Positions 16,720 through 26,335 of a stretch of DNA of 64,000 nucleotides are shown here, piece by piece. The notes under the pieces are model-generated. The model had not been told where the DNA came from, searched no databases, and saw only the letters and a list, made by a program, of their open reading frames with translations. Both the position numbers and the translations under genes were made by a program. Numbering within the stretch: position 1 is the stretch's first letter; the number at the start of each line of letters is the position of its first letter. Origin of the DNA: Oscillatoria sp. FACHB-1406 (GTDB lineage: Bacteria > Cyanobacteriota > Cyanobacteriia > Cyanobacteriales > Spirulinaceae); contig NZ_JACJSM010000029.1 in assembly GCF_014698145.1 (NCBI RefSeq), positions 1 to 64,000 of the forward strand, written 5' to 3'.

Positions 16720-19482
16720 TTAACTTTGTCGGATTGGAATAGCGATTATAAATTCCGTTCCTTCGCCGGGTGTAGAAACAAATTCTAGTTGACCGCGATG
16801 CTGTTCGGTGATAATTTGGTAACTGATAGCGAGTCCTAAACCCGTTCCTTTCCCTACTCTTTTAGTTGTAAAAAAGGGATCGAATAATCGAGATTGAATG
16901 CTTTCGGGAATTCCTAAACCGTTATCGGCAATCCGAATTTCTACGATTGCGTCCTGCGATTGTGATGTGCGAATGCGAATTTCTCCAGGAGATTTTTGAC
17001 GCTCTTCTAAACTCAGCCGTTCGTTCCGTTCTTCGATCGCATCAATCGCGTTGGTGACAATATTCATAAACGCCTGATTGAGGTGGCTGGCGTAGCACTC
17101 GACGCGCGGCAAATATCCGTATTCGCGATAGACTCGGATATCGGAGTAGCTGCCCATTGTTTTCAAACGGTTTTGGAGAAGCAGGAGAGTGCTTTCAATT
17201 CCTTCATGAATATCCACCACTTTTTTCTCAGCTTCATCCATACGAGAAAAATTTCGTAAAGAGGTGACAATAGTTCGGATGCGTTCTGCCCCGACTTTCA
17301 TAGATGAAAGGACATTAGGCAAATCGTACATCAGAAATTCAAGGTCAATCCGTTCTATTTTATTTTGAATTATATGACTGCTGTTAGGAAATTCCCGTTG
17401 ATAGAGATCGACTAAATTCAATAAATCTTTAACGTAATTATCCGCATGACTGAGATTCCCGTAAATAAAATTGACGGGATTATTAATTTCATGCGCAACT
17501 CCCGCAACTAATTGCCCCAGACTCGACATTTTTTCAGTTTGGATCAGTTGCATTTGCGTGCGACGTAATTGTTTTAAAGTCTGCTCTAAGTTGCTCGCTT
17601 GCTCGGTCAGACGGGCTTCGACGCGCTTGCGATCGCTAATATCCCGAGCGATGTTGGCTAAAAATTCGACTTCTCCAGTTTCGGATTTTACCGCGATCGC
17701 AACTAAAGAAATCGGAATCTCCCGACCGTCTTGCTGCCGCAATAACCCTTCCCCTTCCCAAATACCCTCGCGAGTCAATTTTGCGAACCACTCTTCGGGA
17801 GCGAGAGCGGTTTCTGAGGGATAGATGACTTCCAGAAGATTGCGCTCGGAAAACTCTTCTTCCTGCGCTAATCCGCTCATTTTACGTCCGGCTTTGTTAA
17901 TGTAAGTTAGAGTTCCTCGATCGTCGGCAATGCCGATGAAATCAGTCGTGGAGTCAATAATCGATAATAATTTTGCCTGCTCTTTTACGGCTTGATAGCG
18001 ATCGCTAATATTGCGAGCAATCGTTGCTAGCGCAAGCGGTTCGCTCGTCTGAGTGTCTTTAATGACAAATAAGTTAAAGTCAATCGGAACAATATTGCCA
18101 GTTTGTAAATTTTGAAAGTGAAATTCCCCTTGCCAATACCCCTTCTCAAACACTTTCGGAAAAATTTGCTCCTGAAGAAAGAGGCGATCTGCTTCGGGGA
18201 AAAAATCCAAAAAATGCTTGCTCTGAGCAACTTCCAGCGTTTTTAGACCGATTAATCGCAAACTGGCGGGATTGAGAAAAATCGGCTCTCCATCCAAACT
18301 AATAATGCCGATCGCGTCGGAACTATTTGCCACTAAAGCCGCCAATTTTTGTAACTCTTCCTCAATTTGCTTGCGCTTAGAAATATCAATAGCCGAAACG
18401 AGAACGTGAGGCACGGAGCTATTGGTCAAAAATAAGGGTCTTTTGACCGTTTGCAAGCAAATTCGCTTGCCCGCTTTGGTTGTAACCCATTCTTCGGGAA
18501 TAAATTGTTCCTTGAGGGAGGCGATTACCTCGCGATCTTGGCGGAGGAACATTTCAGCTTCTCGGGCGCTAGCGTGAACGTCGCTCATCGATTTACCCGT
18601 CAGGTTTTCGGGGGTTGTGTTGAAGGCGCGCGCGATCGCGCGGTTTGCCATCAAATAGCGACCGTTCCAGTCCTTAATGCACAGCCAATGCGGTGTTGTA
18701 TCGAGCGTCGCTTGCAGGAGTTCTTGTTGCACTCTCAGGGCATCTTCTGCCTGTTTGGCGGGGGTAATATCTCGAGCGATCCCGTAAATTTGCTGGCGAT
18801 CGAGCAGGGGAATTGTCGTCCAAGATAGCCATTTAAAGGAACCATCTTTGCAGCGATAGCGATTTTCCAGTTCGGGGGATTTTTGACCAGCGATCGCGCG
18901 ATTGAAGAGAGCTAAGGTAGTTTCGAGATCGTCCGAATGCACGAAATTGAGAAAACGCTGACCGAGAAGTTCGGAGGATGTATATCCCAAAACCGTTTCC
19001 AACGGCGAGTTAACCGCTTGAAATCGACCGTCAAATCCAACTAAAACCATCATCGCGGGCGACATTTCAAAAATTTCATCCAACAGTGTTTTGCGAGCGA
19101 TCTCTGCTGTAAAAATGAAGCCGCGCATTTCTCCGGAAGCGAGACACCAAGGAGCGATCGACCAGCGAACCCAAATTTGCGTTCCGTTCGGCAGTTGTAA
19201 GGATTGCCGAGGGCTGCGATATCGTTCCCCGCGCGCGCAATCATTTTCGATCTCTGCTCGAAAGGAGAATGGCGCGTTGAAGGTTTCGTCGTAGGATTTG
19301 CCAATCGCCTCGTGAGGTTTGAGTCCGAATTCTTCCAACCAACGATCGCTCGCCCTCAAACAGCACAAATTTTCGTCAAAGAGGGCGATGGTGACGGGTA
19401 AGTCTTCAAACGGTAACTCCGGCAATAGCCTGCCGGTCAAATGAGACTCGCTCGCGTCAAAATCCGCATTTCGCTCGTTCAT
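16720..19482 (-). CDS. Multi-PAS sensor histidine kinase
   Basis: 920 residues. Five PAS domains are arranged in tandem (about 23-125, 132-250, 255-370, 378-500 and 502-625), several ending in the DI(T/S) junction typical of PAS-PAC. A coiled linker then leads to the histidine kinase: H-box VAGVAHEINNP with phosphorylatable His664, N-box VTNAIDAI, G1 DNGLGIP and G2 GTGLGLAIS. There is no membrane segment and no receiver domain, so it is a soluble kinase that must phosphorylate a separate regulator. No response regulator gene is adjacent. The signals sensed are unknown. Confidence 0.92.
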   Translation of the reverse strand: MNERNADFDASESHLTGRLLPELPFEDLPVTIALFDENLCCLRASDRWLEEFGLKPHEAIGKSYDETFNAPFSFRAEIENDCARGERYRSPRQSLQLPNGTQIWVRWSIAPWCLASGEMRGFIFTAEIARKTLLDEIFEMSPAMMVLVGFDGRFQAVNSPLETVLGYTSSELLGQRFLNFVHSDDLETTLALFNRAIAGQKSPELENRYRCKDGSFKWLSWTTIPLLDRQQIYGIARDITPAKQAEDALRVQQELLQATLDTTPHWLCIKDWNGRYLMANRAIARAFNTTPENLTGKSMSDVHASAREAEMFLRQDREVIASLKEQFIPEEWVTTKAGKRICLQTVKRPLFLTNSSVPHVLVSAIDISKRKQIEEELQKLAALVANSSDAIGIISLDGEPIFLNPASLRLIGLKTLEVAQSKHFLDFFPEADRLFLQEQIFPKVFEKGYWQGEFHFQNLQTGNIVPIDFNLFVIKDTQTSEPLALATIARNISDRYQAVKEQAKLLSIIDSTTDFIGIADDRGTLTYINKAGRKMSGLAQEEEFSERNLLEVIYPSETALAPEEWFAKLTREGIWEGEGLLRQQDGREIPISLVAIAVKSETGEVEFLANIARDISDRKRVEARLTEQASNLEQTLKQLRRTQMQLIQTEKMSSLGQLVAGVAHEINNPVNFIYGNLSHADNYVKDLLNLVDLYQREFPNSSHIIQNKIERIDLEFLMYDLPNVLSSMKVGAERIRTIVTSLRNFSRMDEAEKKVVDIHEGIESTLLLLQNRLKTMGSYSDIRVYREYGYLPRVECYASHLNQAFMNIVTNAIDAIEERNERLSLEERQKSPGEIRIRTSQSQDAIVEIRIADNGLGIPESIQSRLFDPFFTTKRVGKGTGLGLAISYQIITEQHRGQLEFVSTPGEGTEFIIAIPIRQS

Positions 19483-19683
19483 GACTTTTTGGTGAAGAAG
19501 TTCGCTAACACACAGGGCGACATTGCTTACTTAACTATTGTCCCCAAACAGAGATTGTAATTATTTTCTCTCAAGGGGGAGAATTTTATCTCGCTCTCTT
19601 AATTTCCGGGCAAGGCGCTCCATTTTCTGGCTTTTCTGCCCTCGAATGCCGCTGGGTGAAATTTCATGTTAAACTAAGAATCG

Positions 19684-19776
19684 ATCCGGACTTGCGCGAT
19701 CGCAACGCCCAAACCTTGTCAGAACCGGAAGGTAGCAGCAATACGGGATGCTTGAGATAGGCGCAAACTCCGGGTC
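19684..19776 (+). ncRNA. ffs: Signal recognition particle RNA, small bacterial type
   Basis: About 93 nt. The apical region CAGAACCGGAAGGTAGCAGC with the GGAA tetraloop neighbourhood and the AGCAGCAATACGGGATGC arm are the Ffh-binding hallmark. The 5' CCGGACTTGCGC pairs with the 3' GCGCAAACTCCGG. A T-rich run immediately follows. It guides co-translational membrane targeting together with Ffh. Confidence 0.93.
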
Positions 19777-19782
19777 TTTTTA
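19760..19782 (+). terminator. T-tract end of the SRP RNA
   Basis: The closing strand of the SRP RNA stem is directly followed by CTTTTT at 19776-19781, consistent with intrinsic termination of ffs. Confidence 0.55.
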
Positions 19783-19859
19783 ATGGGCAGTTTTTGGCGC
19801 AGACTTTATCCTAGAAGAAGGAGTCCATTCAATTTAAAGAGCGATAGGAGTCGAGCATT

Positions 19860-20237
19860 ATGGCAGGCATTGGCAATTTCGTGCAAAAAGCCTTCTTTAT
19901 GGGAGTCGGTTTGGCTTCCTACGCGGGAGAAAAAGCAACGACAAAATTTCAGGAGTTGCGATCGCAAGCCGAAAAACTGGCAGATGAAATGGTCAAGCGC
20001 GGCGAAATGACCGCCGATGAAGCCAGTAAGTTTGTAGACGAATTAGTCAAACAAGCCCAACAGCAAGCGGTTGAATCGCCCCAACCCAACAATTCGCAAG
20101 AACCTCGGCGCATTGAAATTCTCGATGATGAGGAATCCGCCTCGTCCTCAGCCACCTCCAATTCGGGAAGTGCCGATAATTTGCGCGCCCAAGTTCAAGC
20201 ACTCCAAGACGAATTGCGTCGCCTCCAGCGCGATTAA
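19860..20237 (+). CDS. Phasin-like cyanobacterial protein
   Basis: 125 residues. An amphipathic N-terminal half (MAGIGNFVQKAFFMGVGLAS) is followed by a helical region AEKLADEMVKRGEMTADEAS resembling phasin/granule-associated proteins, an acidic Ser-rich linker, and a short C-terminal coiled coil (LRAQVQALQDELRRLQ). It is annotated as phasin family in related genomes. It may coat polyhydroxyalkanoate granules or act at membranes; no PHA synthesis gene is nearby, so the role is uncertain. Confidence 0.6.
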   Translation: MAGIGNFVQKAFFMGVGLASYAGEKATTKFQELRSQAEKLADEMVKRGEMTADEASKFVDELVKQAQQQAVESPQPNNSQEPRRIEILDDEESASSSATSNSGSADNLRAQVQALQDELRRLQRD

Positions 20238-20333
20238 GCCCAGACTCGCCCTTAATATTCCGTTATGTCCGGGTCGATGCCCAGTCAGATCGGTTAATTT
20301 AAGGAAAGATGGAGTCATTGAAATTTGCAGATA

Positions 20334-20723
20334 ATGGATGATTGGTCGAAAGGCGTATTGGATTGGCTGGAAACCATGACCGTAGAGGTCGAGCAATTTT
20401 TTCAAGAGATAGGCGATGAAATGGAAGTTACCGTAGCTCGGGCTTACCAGTCGATTAGCGACAACGTTGACCAATTTTTGGATGAATTAGAAGACTTTTT
20501 CGAGCCGATTATTGTAGTTTATGGCGAATGGGATGCGATCGCTGACGATTTTGAGTCTCCCCTCGGTCGTAAAGTCGAACCCACCCTAGAACAGAATGCC
20601 GCTTGTATCGGTTGTCAGCACTATCACGGCTATATCCACGGCGGAAATTTGCTGGTGTGCGGAATGCACCCTTACGGTTGGGAAAGTTCTCAATGTCCGG
20701 ATTGGGAAGGGATTGAATCTTAA
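20334..20723 (+). CDS. Conserved cyanobacterial protein with a C-terminal Cys cluster
   Basis: 129 residues from the ATG at 20334; an in-frame TTG lies three codons upstream. A helical, strongly acidic N-terminal two-thirds (repeated E/D-rich heptads, VEQFFQEIGDEME and VDQFLDELEDFFEP) is followed by a compact C-terminal segment, CIGCQHYHGYIHGG..CGMHPYGWESSQCPDW. Four cysteines with histidines there suggest a metal-binding knuckle. I recognise the C-terminal motif as recurring in cyanobacterial hypothetical proteins; no function is known. Confidence 0.65.
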   Translation: MDDWSKGVLDWLETMTVEVEQFFQEIGDEMEVTVARAYQSISDNVDQFLDELEDFFEPIIVVYGEWDAIADDFESPLGRKVEPTLEQNAACIGCQHYHGYIHGGNLLVCGMHPYGWESSQCPDWEGIES

Positions 20724-20815
20724 GTAAAATTGCGATCGCCCTTTTCGACAAATTCATCCAGTTAACTGCTTTTAAAGCAACAATTTTTTAGACAAACAAA
20801 GTTTTTTAGAGTGTT

Positions 20816-21217
20816 ATGGATCGAGTTGCGCCATCAACAATGAACGAACCGCTAAAGTACGGGGAACGATTGATTGAGGAAGGACAGTTAATTACCTTCC
20901 CTAACCCTCGCGTCGGGCGCAAATACGACATTCGCGTTACCGTACCGGAATTTACTTGCAAATGCCCCTTCTCCGGTTATCCGGACTTTGCGACGATTGA
21001 GATTCACTACTGCCCGGATGAGTCGGTGGTTGAGTTGAAAGCGATTAAACTTTATATCAACAGTTTCCGCGATCGCTACATCTCCCACGAAGAAGCCGTT
21101 AACCTAATCCTTGATGATTTCGTAGCAGCCTGCAATCCCTTAGAAGTCACCATTAAAGGCGATTTTAACCCGCGCGGCAACGTTCATACCGTTATTGAAG
21201 TTTCTCATAAAAAGTAA
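20816..21217 (+). CDS. queF: NADPH-dependent 7-cyano-7-deazaguanine reductase QueF
   Basis: 133 residues. It is the short (unimodular, B. subtilis-type) form with the TCKCPFSGYPDFATIEI active-site segment (thioimide-forming Cys50, Asp57) and ELKAIKLYINSFRDR. It reduces preQ0 to preQ1 in queuosine synthesis. The usual T/V in CPxTG is S in this protein, a mild change. A second ATG at codon 9 is an alternative start. No other que genes are nearby. Confidence 0.93.
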   Translation: MDRVAPSTMNEPLKYGERLIEEGQLITFPNPRVGRKYDIRVTVPEFTCKCPFSGYPDFATIEIHYCPDESVVELKAIKLYINSFRDRYISHEEAVNLILDDFVAACNPLEVTIKGDFNPRGNVHTVIEVSHKK

Positions 21218-21228
21218 GAATTAAAACT

Positions 21229-22398
21229 TCAAAAACAAAGTTCGACTCGTTCGATTTCGCTGCGATTAACAGGTTGATAAAGCGTATTGCGTTCCCAAGA
21301 CGGACGCTGAATCGAAGCAATTGCCGATCGCAATTGTTCCGGTTCCAGACAAGTCCCGCCCATCGCACCCGCCATCGTCGTAATATGTTCTTCCATCAAC
21401 GTTCCGCCCAGATCGTTACAGCCCCATCGCAAAGCTTCCGTCGCCCCTTGTAAGCCCAATTTTACCCAACTCGGTTGATGATTAGAAATCCAATTTCCTA
21501 AGTAGAGTCGCGCCACCGCTGTTAAGTGTAAAACATCGCTTAAAATCGGTTGATCGCGTCCCACTCTTTTCCGCAGCGGCGCGGGCGCTTCTTGACCGAC
21601 AAAGGGTAAAATAATAAACTCTGTTATTCGAGCGGGATAGTCATTTTTGATGGCTTTCTGTTGCAGTGTTCTTAGCTTTTCGAGATGATGAATTTGTTGT
21701 TCTGGCGTTTCAATATGCCCCGATAACATTGTACTGGTTGTCGGCATTCCCAAACGATGAGCCGTTTCGACAATCTCCAACCAAGTTTCACTATCGATCT
21801 TTTCCGGACAGATAATTTGCCGCACGCGATCGTCTAAAACTTCAGCCGCAGTTCCCGGCATCGAACCGACTCCCGCCTCTTGTAAAGCTGCAATTACCGT
21901 TTCATAACTCAAGCCATCTTCTCGCGCGATAAACTGAATTTCTTGAGGCGAAAAAGCGTGGAGATGGAGGAAGTAAAATTCGTTTTTAATGGTTTCAACC
22001 AGCTTTAAATAATAAGGTAAAGCTTTGCCGTCAATTTTCGCTTGTGGGTTCAATCCTCCCTGCATACAAATTTCCGTAGCCCCGCGTCGCACCGCATCGG
22101 CAGTTTTTTCGAGAATTTGTCCCCAGTTTAGCCAGTAGGCGGCGCGATCGCTAGCATCCCGCCGAAATGCACAAAAGTTGCAATGTTGTTCGCAAATATT
22201 TGTAAAATTTATGTTGCGATTGATAACGTAACTAACGCGATCGCCGCTTTGCTGTTGGCGCAAACGATCTGCCGCATTTTGAATTGCCTCAATACAATCC
22301 GGTTCGGTTTGCTGAAGGAGGAGAATTCCCTCGGCGGGCGATAACTCCTCGCAAGCTAGAGCGCGATCTAATATGACGCTAATCGGCAAGTGTTTCAT
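21229..22398 (-). CDS. cofH: FO synthase subunit CofH (radical SAM)
   Basis: 389 residues. The radical-SAM triad is C69, C73, C76 (CEQHCNFC). Other motifs are [17 protein letters not shown] and [12 protein letters not shown]. CofH joins a tyrosine-derived unit to the ribityl-uracil precursor; with CofG it makes FO (8-HDF), used in cyanobacteria as a photolyase antenna. The partner CofG is not in this window. Convergent with queF with only an 11-bp gap. Confidence 0.93.
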   Translation of the reverse strand: MKHLPISVILDRALACEELSPAEGILLLQQTEPDCIEAIQNAADRLRQQQSGDRVSYVINRNINFTNICEQHCNFCAFRRDASDRAAYWLNWGQILEKTADAVRRGATEICMQGGLNPQAKIDGKALPYYLKLVETIKNEFYFLHLHAFSPQEIQFIAREDGLSYETVIAALQEAGVGSMPGTAAEVLDDRVRQIICPEKIDSETWLEIVETAHRLGMPTTSTMLSGHIETPEQQIHHLEKLRTLQQKAIKNDYPARITEFIILPFVGQEAPAPLRKRVGRDQPILSDVLHLTAVARLYLGNWISNHQPSWVKLGLQGATEALRWGCNDLGGTLMEEHITTMAGAMGGTCLEPEQLRSAIASIQRPSWERNTLYQPVNRSEIERVELCF

Positions 22399-22474
22399 AA
22401 AAATCGAGTAACAATATAGTAATTTAAAACTGATTAGTTAAAATGGGCAGGAGAGGTAAGTTTTTCTATTGTAA

Positions 22475-23413
22475 GTGAAAAAAATCCTGAAGCGCACGGT
22501 TGTATCCCTAAAGCCCTATCTGCGATGGGCTATTGTCGGGGCGACGTTATTTTTTTTAGCGAGTACGATTAGAAATAACTGGCAAGAAGTTGTTAACCTG
22601 CGTCTTGTGAGTTCGGGATGGGTGCGCCTCGCGATCGCATTTGGAATAACCTTAGTCGCTCATCTTTGGTCGGGTTGGGTTTGGGGCTGGATCTTAAAAG
22701 AGTTTAAGCAATCCGTCGGAATACTTTGGAGTATTCGCGTTTATTTAATAACCAATATTGCGAAATATCTCCCCGGTAATGTTTGGCATTTTTACGGCAG
22801 GATGAAAGCCGCTCGCAGTGCAGGGATTCCAAGCAGTATTGCCCTACTCAGCGTTCTGATGGAGCCGTTATTGATGGCTGCCGCTGCGTTATGCGTCGCT
22901 CTCTTCAGCCTTCCACAAGCCAACATCGGGCTGCAATTCATTATTTTCTTATCAATTTTGGTCGGATTTCATCCGCGAATTTTCAATCCCGTATTGAATT
23001 ACCTGGCACGCCTTAAAGCGAAAAAAAAACAAGAGATTGAAACTTCTCTTTACTCGCAAAGATGGTTAAAACGCTATCCGATTCTCCCTTTCTTGGGGGA
23101 ACTTGGTTTTATCGCTTTTCGCTGCGGTGGGTTTTTAGTGGCAATGTCCGCTTTGCGCCCCCTACAATCGCAGGAAATTCCAGCCTTGGTAAGCGCGTTC
23201 TGCTTGGCGTGGTTGCTGGGTTTAGTTATTCCCGGCGTACCCGGTGGAATTGGGGTATTTGAGGCTACCGCGATCGCGCTCTTGAAGACAAACTTCTCTC
23301 CAGGAATTATCATTAGCGTGGTTGCCCTATACCGTCTCATTAGTACCTTTGCTGAAGCGGTAGGAGCCGGACTTGCTTGGCTTTACAAGCCCACCTTCAA
23401 AACGTTTCCTTAG
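22475..23413 (+). CDS. YbhN/UPF0104-type integral membrane protein
   Basis: 312 residues, GTG start. About seven membrane segments begin at residue 15. The GWVWGWILKEF..ITNIAKYLPGNVWHFYGR and LVIPGVPGGIGVFEATAIALL motifs are those of the lysylphosphatidylglycerol-synthetase transmembrane family (UPF0104, flippase-like), here without the catalytic C-terminal domain. It ends 22 bp before a DPM-type glycosyltransferase on the same strand, so the pair probably acts together in lipid-linked sugar or lipid handling. Confidence 0.82.
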   Translation: MKKILKRTVVSLKPYLRWAIVGATLFFLASTIRNNWQEVVNLRLVSSGWVRLAIAFGITLVAHLWSGWVWGWILKEFKQSVGILWSIRVYLITNIAKYLPGNVWHFYGRMKAARSAGIPSSIALLSVLMEPLLMAAAALCVALFSLPQANIGLQFIIFLSILVGFHPRIFNPVLNYLARLKAKKKQEIETSLYSQRWLKRYPILPFLGELGFIAFRCGGFLVAMSALRPLQSQEIPALVSAFCLAWLLGLVIPGVPGGIGVFEATAIALLKTNFSPGIIISVVALYRLISTFAEAVGAGLAWLYKPTFKTFP

Positions 23414-23435
23414 ATGATTTGGTTCGTTTAAATCT

Positions 23436-24446
23436 ATGAGTAACTCTTTATCTTCGCACTCCCCCGAAATTTCCCTCAATTTGCCTCTCCTCGGTCCAGA
23501 TATTTCTGTTGTCGTTCCGATTTATAACGAAGTCGAGAGCATTCCGCGCTTGATTGACGCGATCGCAGATAGTCTAAAAGATACGAATCTAAGCTACGAA
23601 CTGATCTGCGTCGATGACGGTTCTACCGATGGTTCCGTCGAACTGCTGCGCGAAAAAGTCGCTATAACACCTCATTTACGAGCCATCTTCCTGCGTCGCA
23701 ACTACGGACAAACCCCCGCGATGTCCGCCGGATTCAACCATGCGCGAGGGCGCATCATTATCACTCTAGACGGCGACTTACAGAACGATCCTGCCGATAT
23801 TCCGATGTTACTGGCCAAACTCGATGAAGGGTACGATCTCGTCAGCGGATGGCGCAAAAAACGCCAAGATGCCGCTCTCACGCGCTTGCTGCCCTCAAAA
23901 ATTGCCAACTGGCTAATCGGTAAGATTACCGGTGTAAAGATTCACGATTACGGCTGTTCCCTCAAAGCCTACCGCTCGGAATTAGTTGCCGATATGCACC
24001 TCTACGGAGAATTGCACCGCTTCCTACCCGCTTTAGCGTTTATTGAAGGTGCGAGAATTACCGAACTGCCCGTGCGCCATCATGCGCGTCAGTATGGAAA
24101 AAGTAAATATGGTCTAGGACGCACGTTTCGCGTCGTTCTCGACCTCTTAACCGTCTTTTTTATGAAAAAGTTCCTCACGCGCCCGATGCACGTCTTTGGC
24201 TTCCTCGGTATTCTAGCGATTTTAGCGGGACTATTTTTAGGGTTCTATCTCACCTTTGTTAAGTTAGCCTTTGGAGAAAATATCGGCGATCGCCCCCTAT
24301 TAATCCTATCGGTCGTTCTTCTATTAACCGGGGTTCAGTTATTTAGTATCGGTTTGCTCGGAGAACTGCTGATGCGAACCTACCACGAGTCCCAAGGCAG
24401 ACCGATTTATCGCGTTCGGGAAGCGATCGAACATAAAGAGAAATGA
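23436..24446 (+). CDS. GT2 family glycosyltransferase, DPM1-like
   Basis: 336 residues. The GT-A fold begins ISVVVPIYNEVESIPRLIDA, with ICVDDGSTDGS and the metal-binding TLDGDLQNDP. The YGCSLKAYR segment and two C-terminal membrane helices (about 245-268 and 283-305) match polyprenyl-phosphate glycosyltransferases that make dolichyl- or bactoprenyl-phosphate sugars. It pairs with the upstream YbhN-like gene. Confidence 0.87.
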   Translation: MSNSLSSHSPEISLNLPLLGPDISVVVPIYNEVESIPRLIDAIADSLKDTNLSYELICVDDGSTDGSVELLREKVAITPHLRAIFLRRNYGQTPAMSAGFNHARGRIIITLDGDLQNDPADIPMLLAKLDEGYDLVSGWRKKRQDAALTRLLPSKIANWLIGKITGVKIHDYGCSLKAYRSELVADMHLYGELHRFLPALAFIEGARITELPVRHHARQYGKSKYGLGRTFRVVLDLLTVFFMKKFLTRPMHVFGFLGILAILAGLFLGFYLTFVKLAFGENIGDRPLLILSVVLLLTGVQLFSIGLLGELLMRTYHESQGRPIYRVREAIEHKEK

Positions 24447-24596
24447 TGAATGCTGAATGATAAATGATGAATGATAAATGGTGAATGGTGAATGGTGAAA
24501 AATTAATTTGGCAATGAACGTCTCATAATTTTATCATCCATTATCCATTATCCATTATCCATTATCCATTCTCCATTCATTATCCATTATTCTTCC
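24440..24596. repeat. Short tandem heptamer repeats (STRR-like)
   Basis: Near-tandem ATGATGAATGATAAATGATG-type units run to about 24500, and a CCATTAT tandem (CCATTATCCATTATCCATTA) covers 24537-24594. The two blocks are roughly inverse complements, so they can fold on each other. They lie between convergent genes. This fits the heptanucleotide STRR class known in cyanobacteria. Confidence 0.7.
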
Positions 24597-25260
24597 GTTC
24601 CGCTTCCGCCAACGCCTTACGGGGGGACTGACGATGGCGACGATACCAAGTCGCACCGCCGACTAAAAGACTGGTTAAGGTGAGGGCAAAAAGAATCGGT
24701 ACGACATTCCCTTTTTTCAATGCTTGAATCCCCGCACCTATCATCACAAAAGGCAAAATTCCCGGTATCGTTCCGAGCAGCGTACCGATTAAATAATCGC
24801 GAAAACGAATTGACGTTAAACCGGCAGCAAAGTTAACAATTCCGTAAGGAATGAGGGGCAACAAACGGATGGCAAACATATAAAACAATCCCCCTTGCCG
24901 CATTTCCGCATCGATCGCTTCCCAGCGTCCTGCAAATTTTCGAGAAACCCACTCTCGTCCGACCGTGCGAGTAAAGGCAAAAGCAACGACGGCTGCGATA
25001 ATTGCCGCTACGGTCGTCCACAGCGTCCCATCTCGAACGCCAAAAATTGCACCGCCACTGAGGTTAAGGGGGGTAGAGGGTAAGATTAAAAGGGTTCCGA
25101 GAGTATAAAGGAGAATATAAACAATCGGGGCCCAAATTCCCGCCTGCTGGAGCCAAATTTGAATCTGTTCTTGCTTAATTCCGCCCAACAGATAAACGCC
25201 GATTCCAGTGACGACGACGCAGAAAATAAACAGAAATATTGCTCCAGTTTTTGCTTTCAA
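24580..25260 (-). CDS. TVP38/TMEM64 (DedA/VTT-superfamily) membrane protein
   Basis: 226 residues. The TTG start at 25260 is supported by AGGAG nine bases upstream and no better ATG. It has about five membrane segments, with the VTT/SNARE-associated motif region TLGTLLILPSTPLNLSGGAIFG and FAGRWEAIDAE..RLLPLIPYGIVNFAAGLT. The family works in lipid scrambling or undecaprenyl-phosphate recycling in other bacteria; the exact role is unclear. It is 15 bp downstream of the GT2 gene at 25276-26232, so the two are co-transcribed. Confidence 0.85.
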   Translation of the reverse strand: MKAKTGAIFLFIFCVVVTGIGVYLLGGIKQEQIQIWLQQAGIWAPIVYILLYTLGTLLILPSTPLNLSGGAIFGVRDGTLWTTVAAIIAAVVAFAFTRTVGREWVSRKFAGRWEAIDAEMRQGGLFYMFAIRLLPLIPYGIVNFAAGLTSIRFRDYLIGTLLGTIPGILPFVMIGAGIQALKKGNVVPILFALTLTSLLVGGATWYRRHRQSPRKALAEAERKNNG

Positions 25261-25275
25261 AACTTGGTTCTCCTA

Positions 25276-26232
25276 TTAGTCGTTTCCTTTGAATCCGTAA
25301 ACATCGCGCACTAGATAAATCGGGCGACCTTTCACTTCTTCGTATACGCGCCCGATATATTCGCCAATAATCCCTAATGTAATCAGTTGAATGCCGCCTA
25401 AAAAGAGAACGGCAACGATAATCGAGGCATAGCCTGCGACATCAATCCCAAAAACTATTGTTCGCAATACGAGAAAACTTGCATAAATCAAAGAAACCAA
25501 GGAGATCGATAAACCGATATAACTCCAAATTTTTAAAGGCACAAAACTAAAAGAAGTAATGCCATCAATAGCAAAGTTCCATAGTTTCCAGTAGTTCCAG
25601 GTCGTCGTTCCTTTCAGACGCGGTTCGCGATCGAATAGAATAGAGGTTTGCTTGAAACCGACCCAAGCAAATAAACCTTTCATAAAGCGCGTCCGTTCGG
25701 GCAGTTGTTTGAGCGCTTCGACAACGCGACGGTCGAGGAGTCGAAAGTCTCCGGTGTCGCGGGGAATCGGAACGCGGCTCATTTTTCCGATCGCGCGATA
25801 AAAAGCATCGGCAGTGAAGCGCTTTAGCCAAGTTTCGCCTTGGCGCGATCGCCGCGTCCCATACACCACATCATACCCTTCTTCCCATTTTAAGACTAAT
25901 TGTTCGATCAGTTCGGGCGGGTCTTGGAGATCTGCATCAATGGGAATGACAGCAGTACCCGTAGCGTAATCTAAGCCCGCTGTCAGTGCAATTTCTTTAC
26001 CGAAGTTACGTGAGAGATTGATAATCTTTATAGCTGGATTGCGTTGGTGATGCGCGATCGCGCCCAGCAATGTATTATCCTTACTGCCATCGTTGATGCA
26101 AACAATTTCGTAACTCCTCCCCAGTTTGTCCAGAACGGTTTCCAGACGTTCAAACAAAGCATTAAGATTCGGTTCCTCATTATAAAGAGGAACGACAATC
26201 GACAGTTGAACCTCATCTGAGTCTGAGGACAT
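25276..26232 (-). CDS. GT2 family glycosyltransferase, GtrB/DPM-like
   Basis: 318 residues. The GT-A domain begins LSIVVPLYNEEPNLNALFERL, with VCINDGSKDNT and PIDADLQDPPEL as nucleotide/metal sites. Two membrane segments close the protein (about 230-255 and 265-290). It is of the class that transfers sugar to bactoprenyl phosphate. Downstream gene: TVP38. Upstream lies fcl, on the same strand after 103 bp, so it belongs to the glycosylation region. Confidence 0.88.
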   Translation of the reverse strand: MSSDSDEVQLSIVVPLYNEEPNLNALFERLETVLDKLGRSYEIVCINDGSKDNTLLGAIAHHQRNPAIKIINLSRNFGKEIALTAGLDYATGTAVIPIDADLQDPPELIEQLVLKWEEGYDVVYGTRRSRQGETWLKRFTADAFYRAIGKMSRVPIPRDTGDFRLLDRRVVEALKQLPERTRFMKGLFAWVGFKQTSILFDREPRLKGTTTWNYWKLWNFAIDGITSFSFVPLKIWSYIGLSISLVSLIYASFLVLRTIVFGIDVAGYASIIVAVLFLGGIQLITLGIIGEYIGRVYEEVKGRPIYLVRDVYGFKGND

Positions 26233-26335
26233 GAGAGTCAGAGTTAAAAATTAAAAATAAAAAATAGGGATAGAGAGAGAAGAGTAAACGCGACCCTACA
26301 ATTTTTGCTCTCTCCTATCCCGAATATTCTACGCC

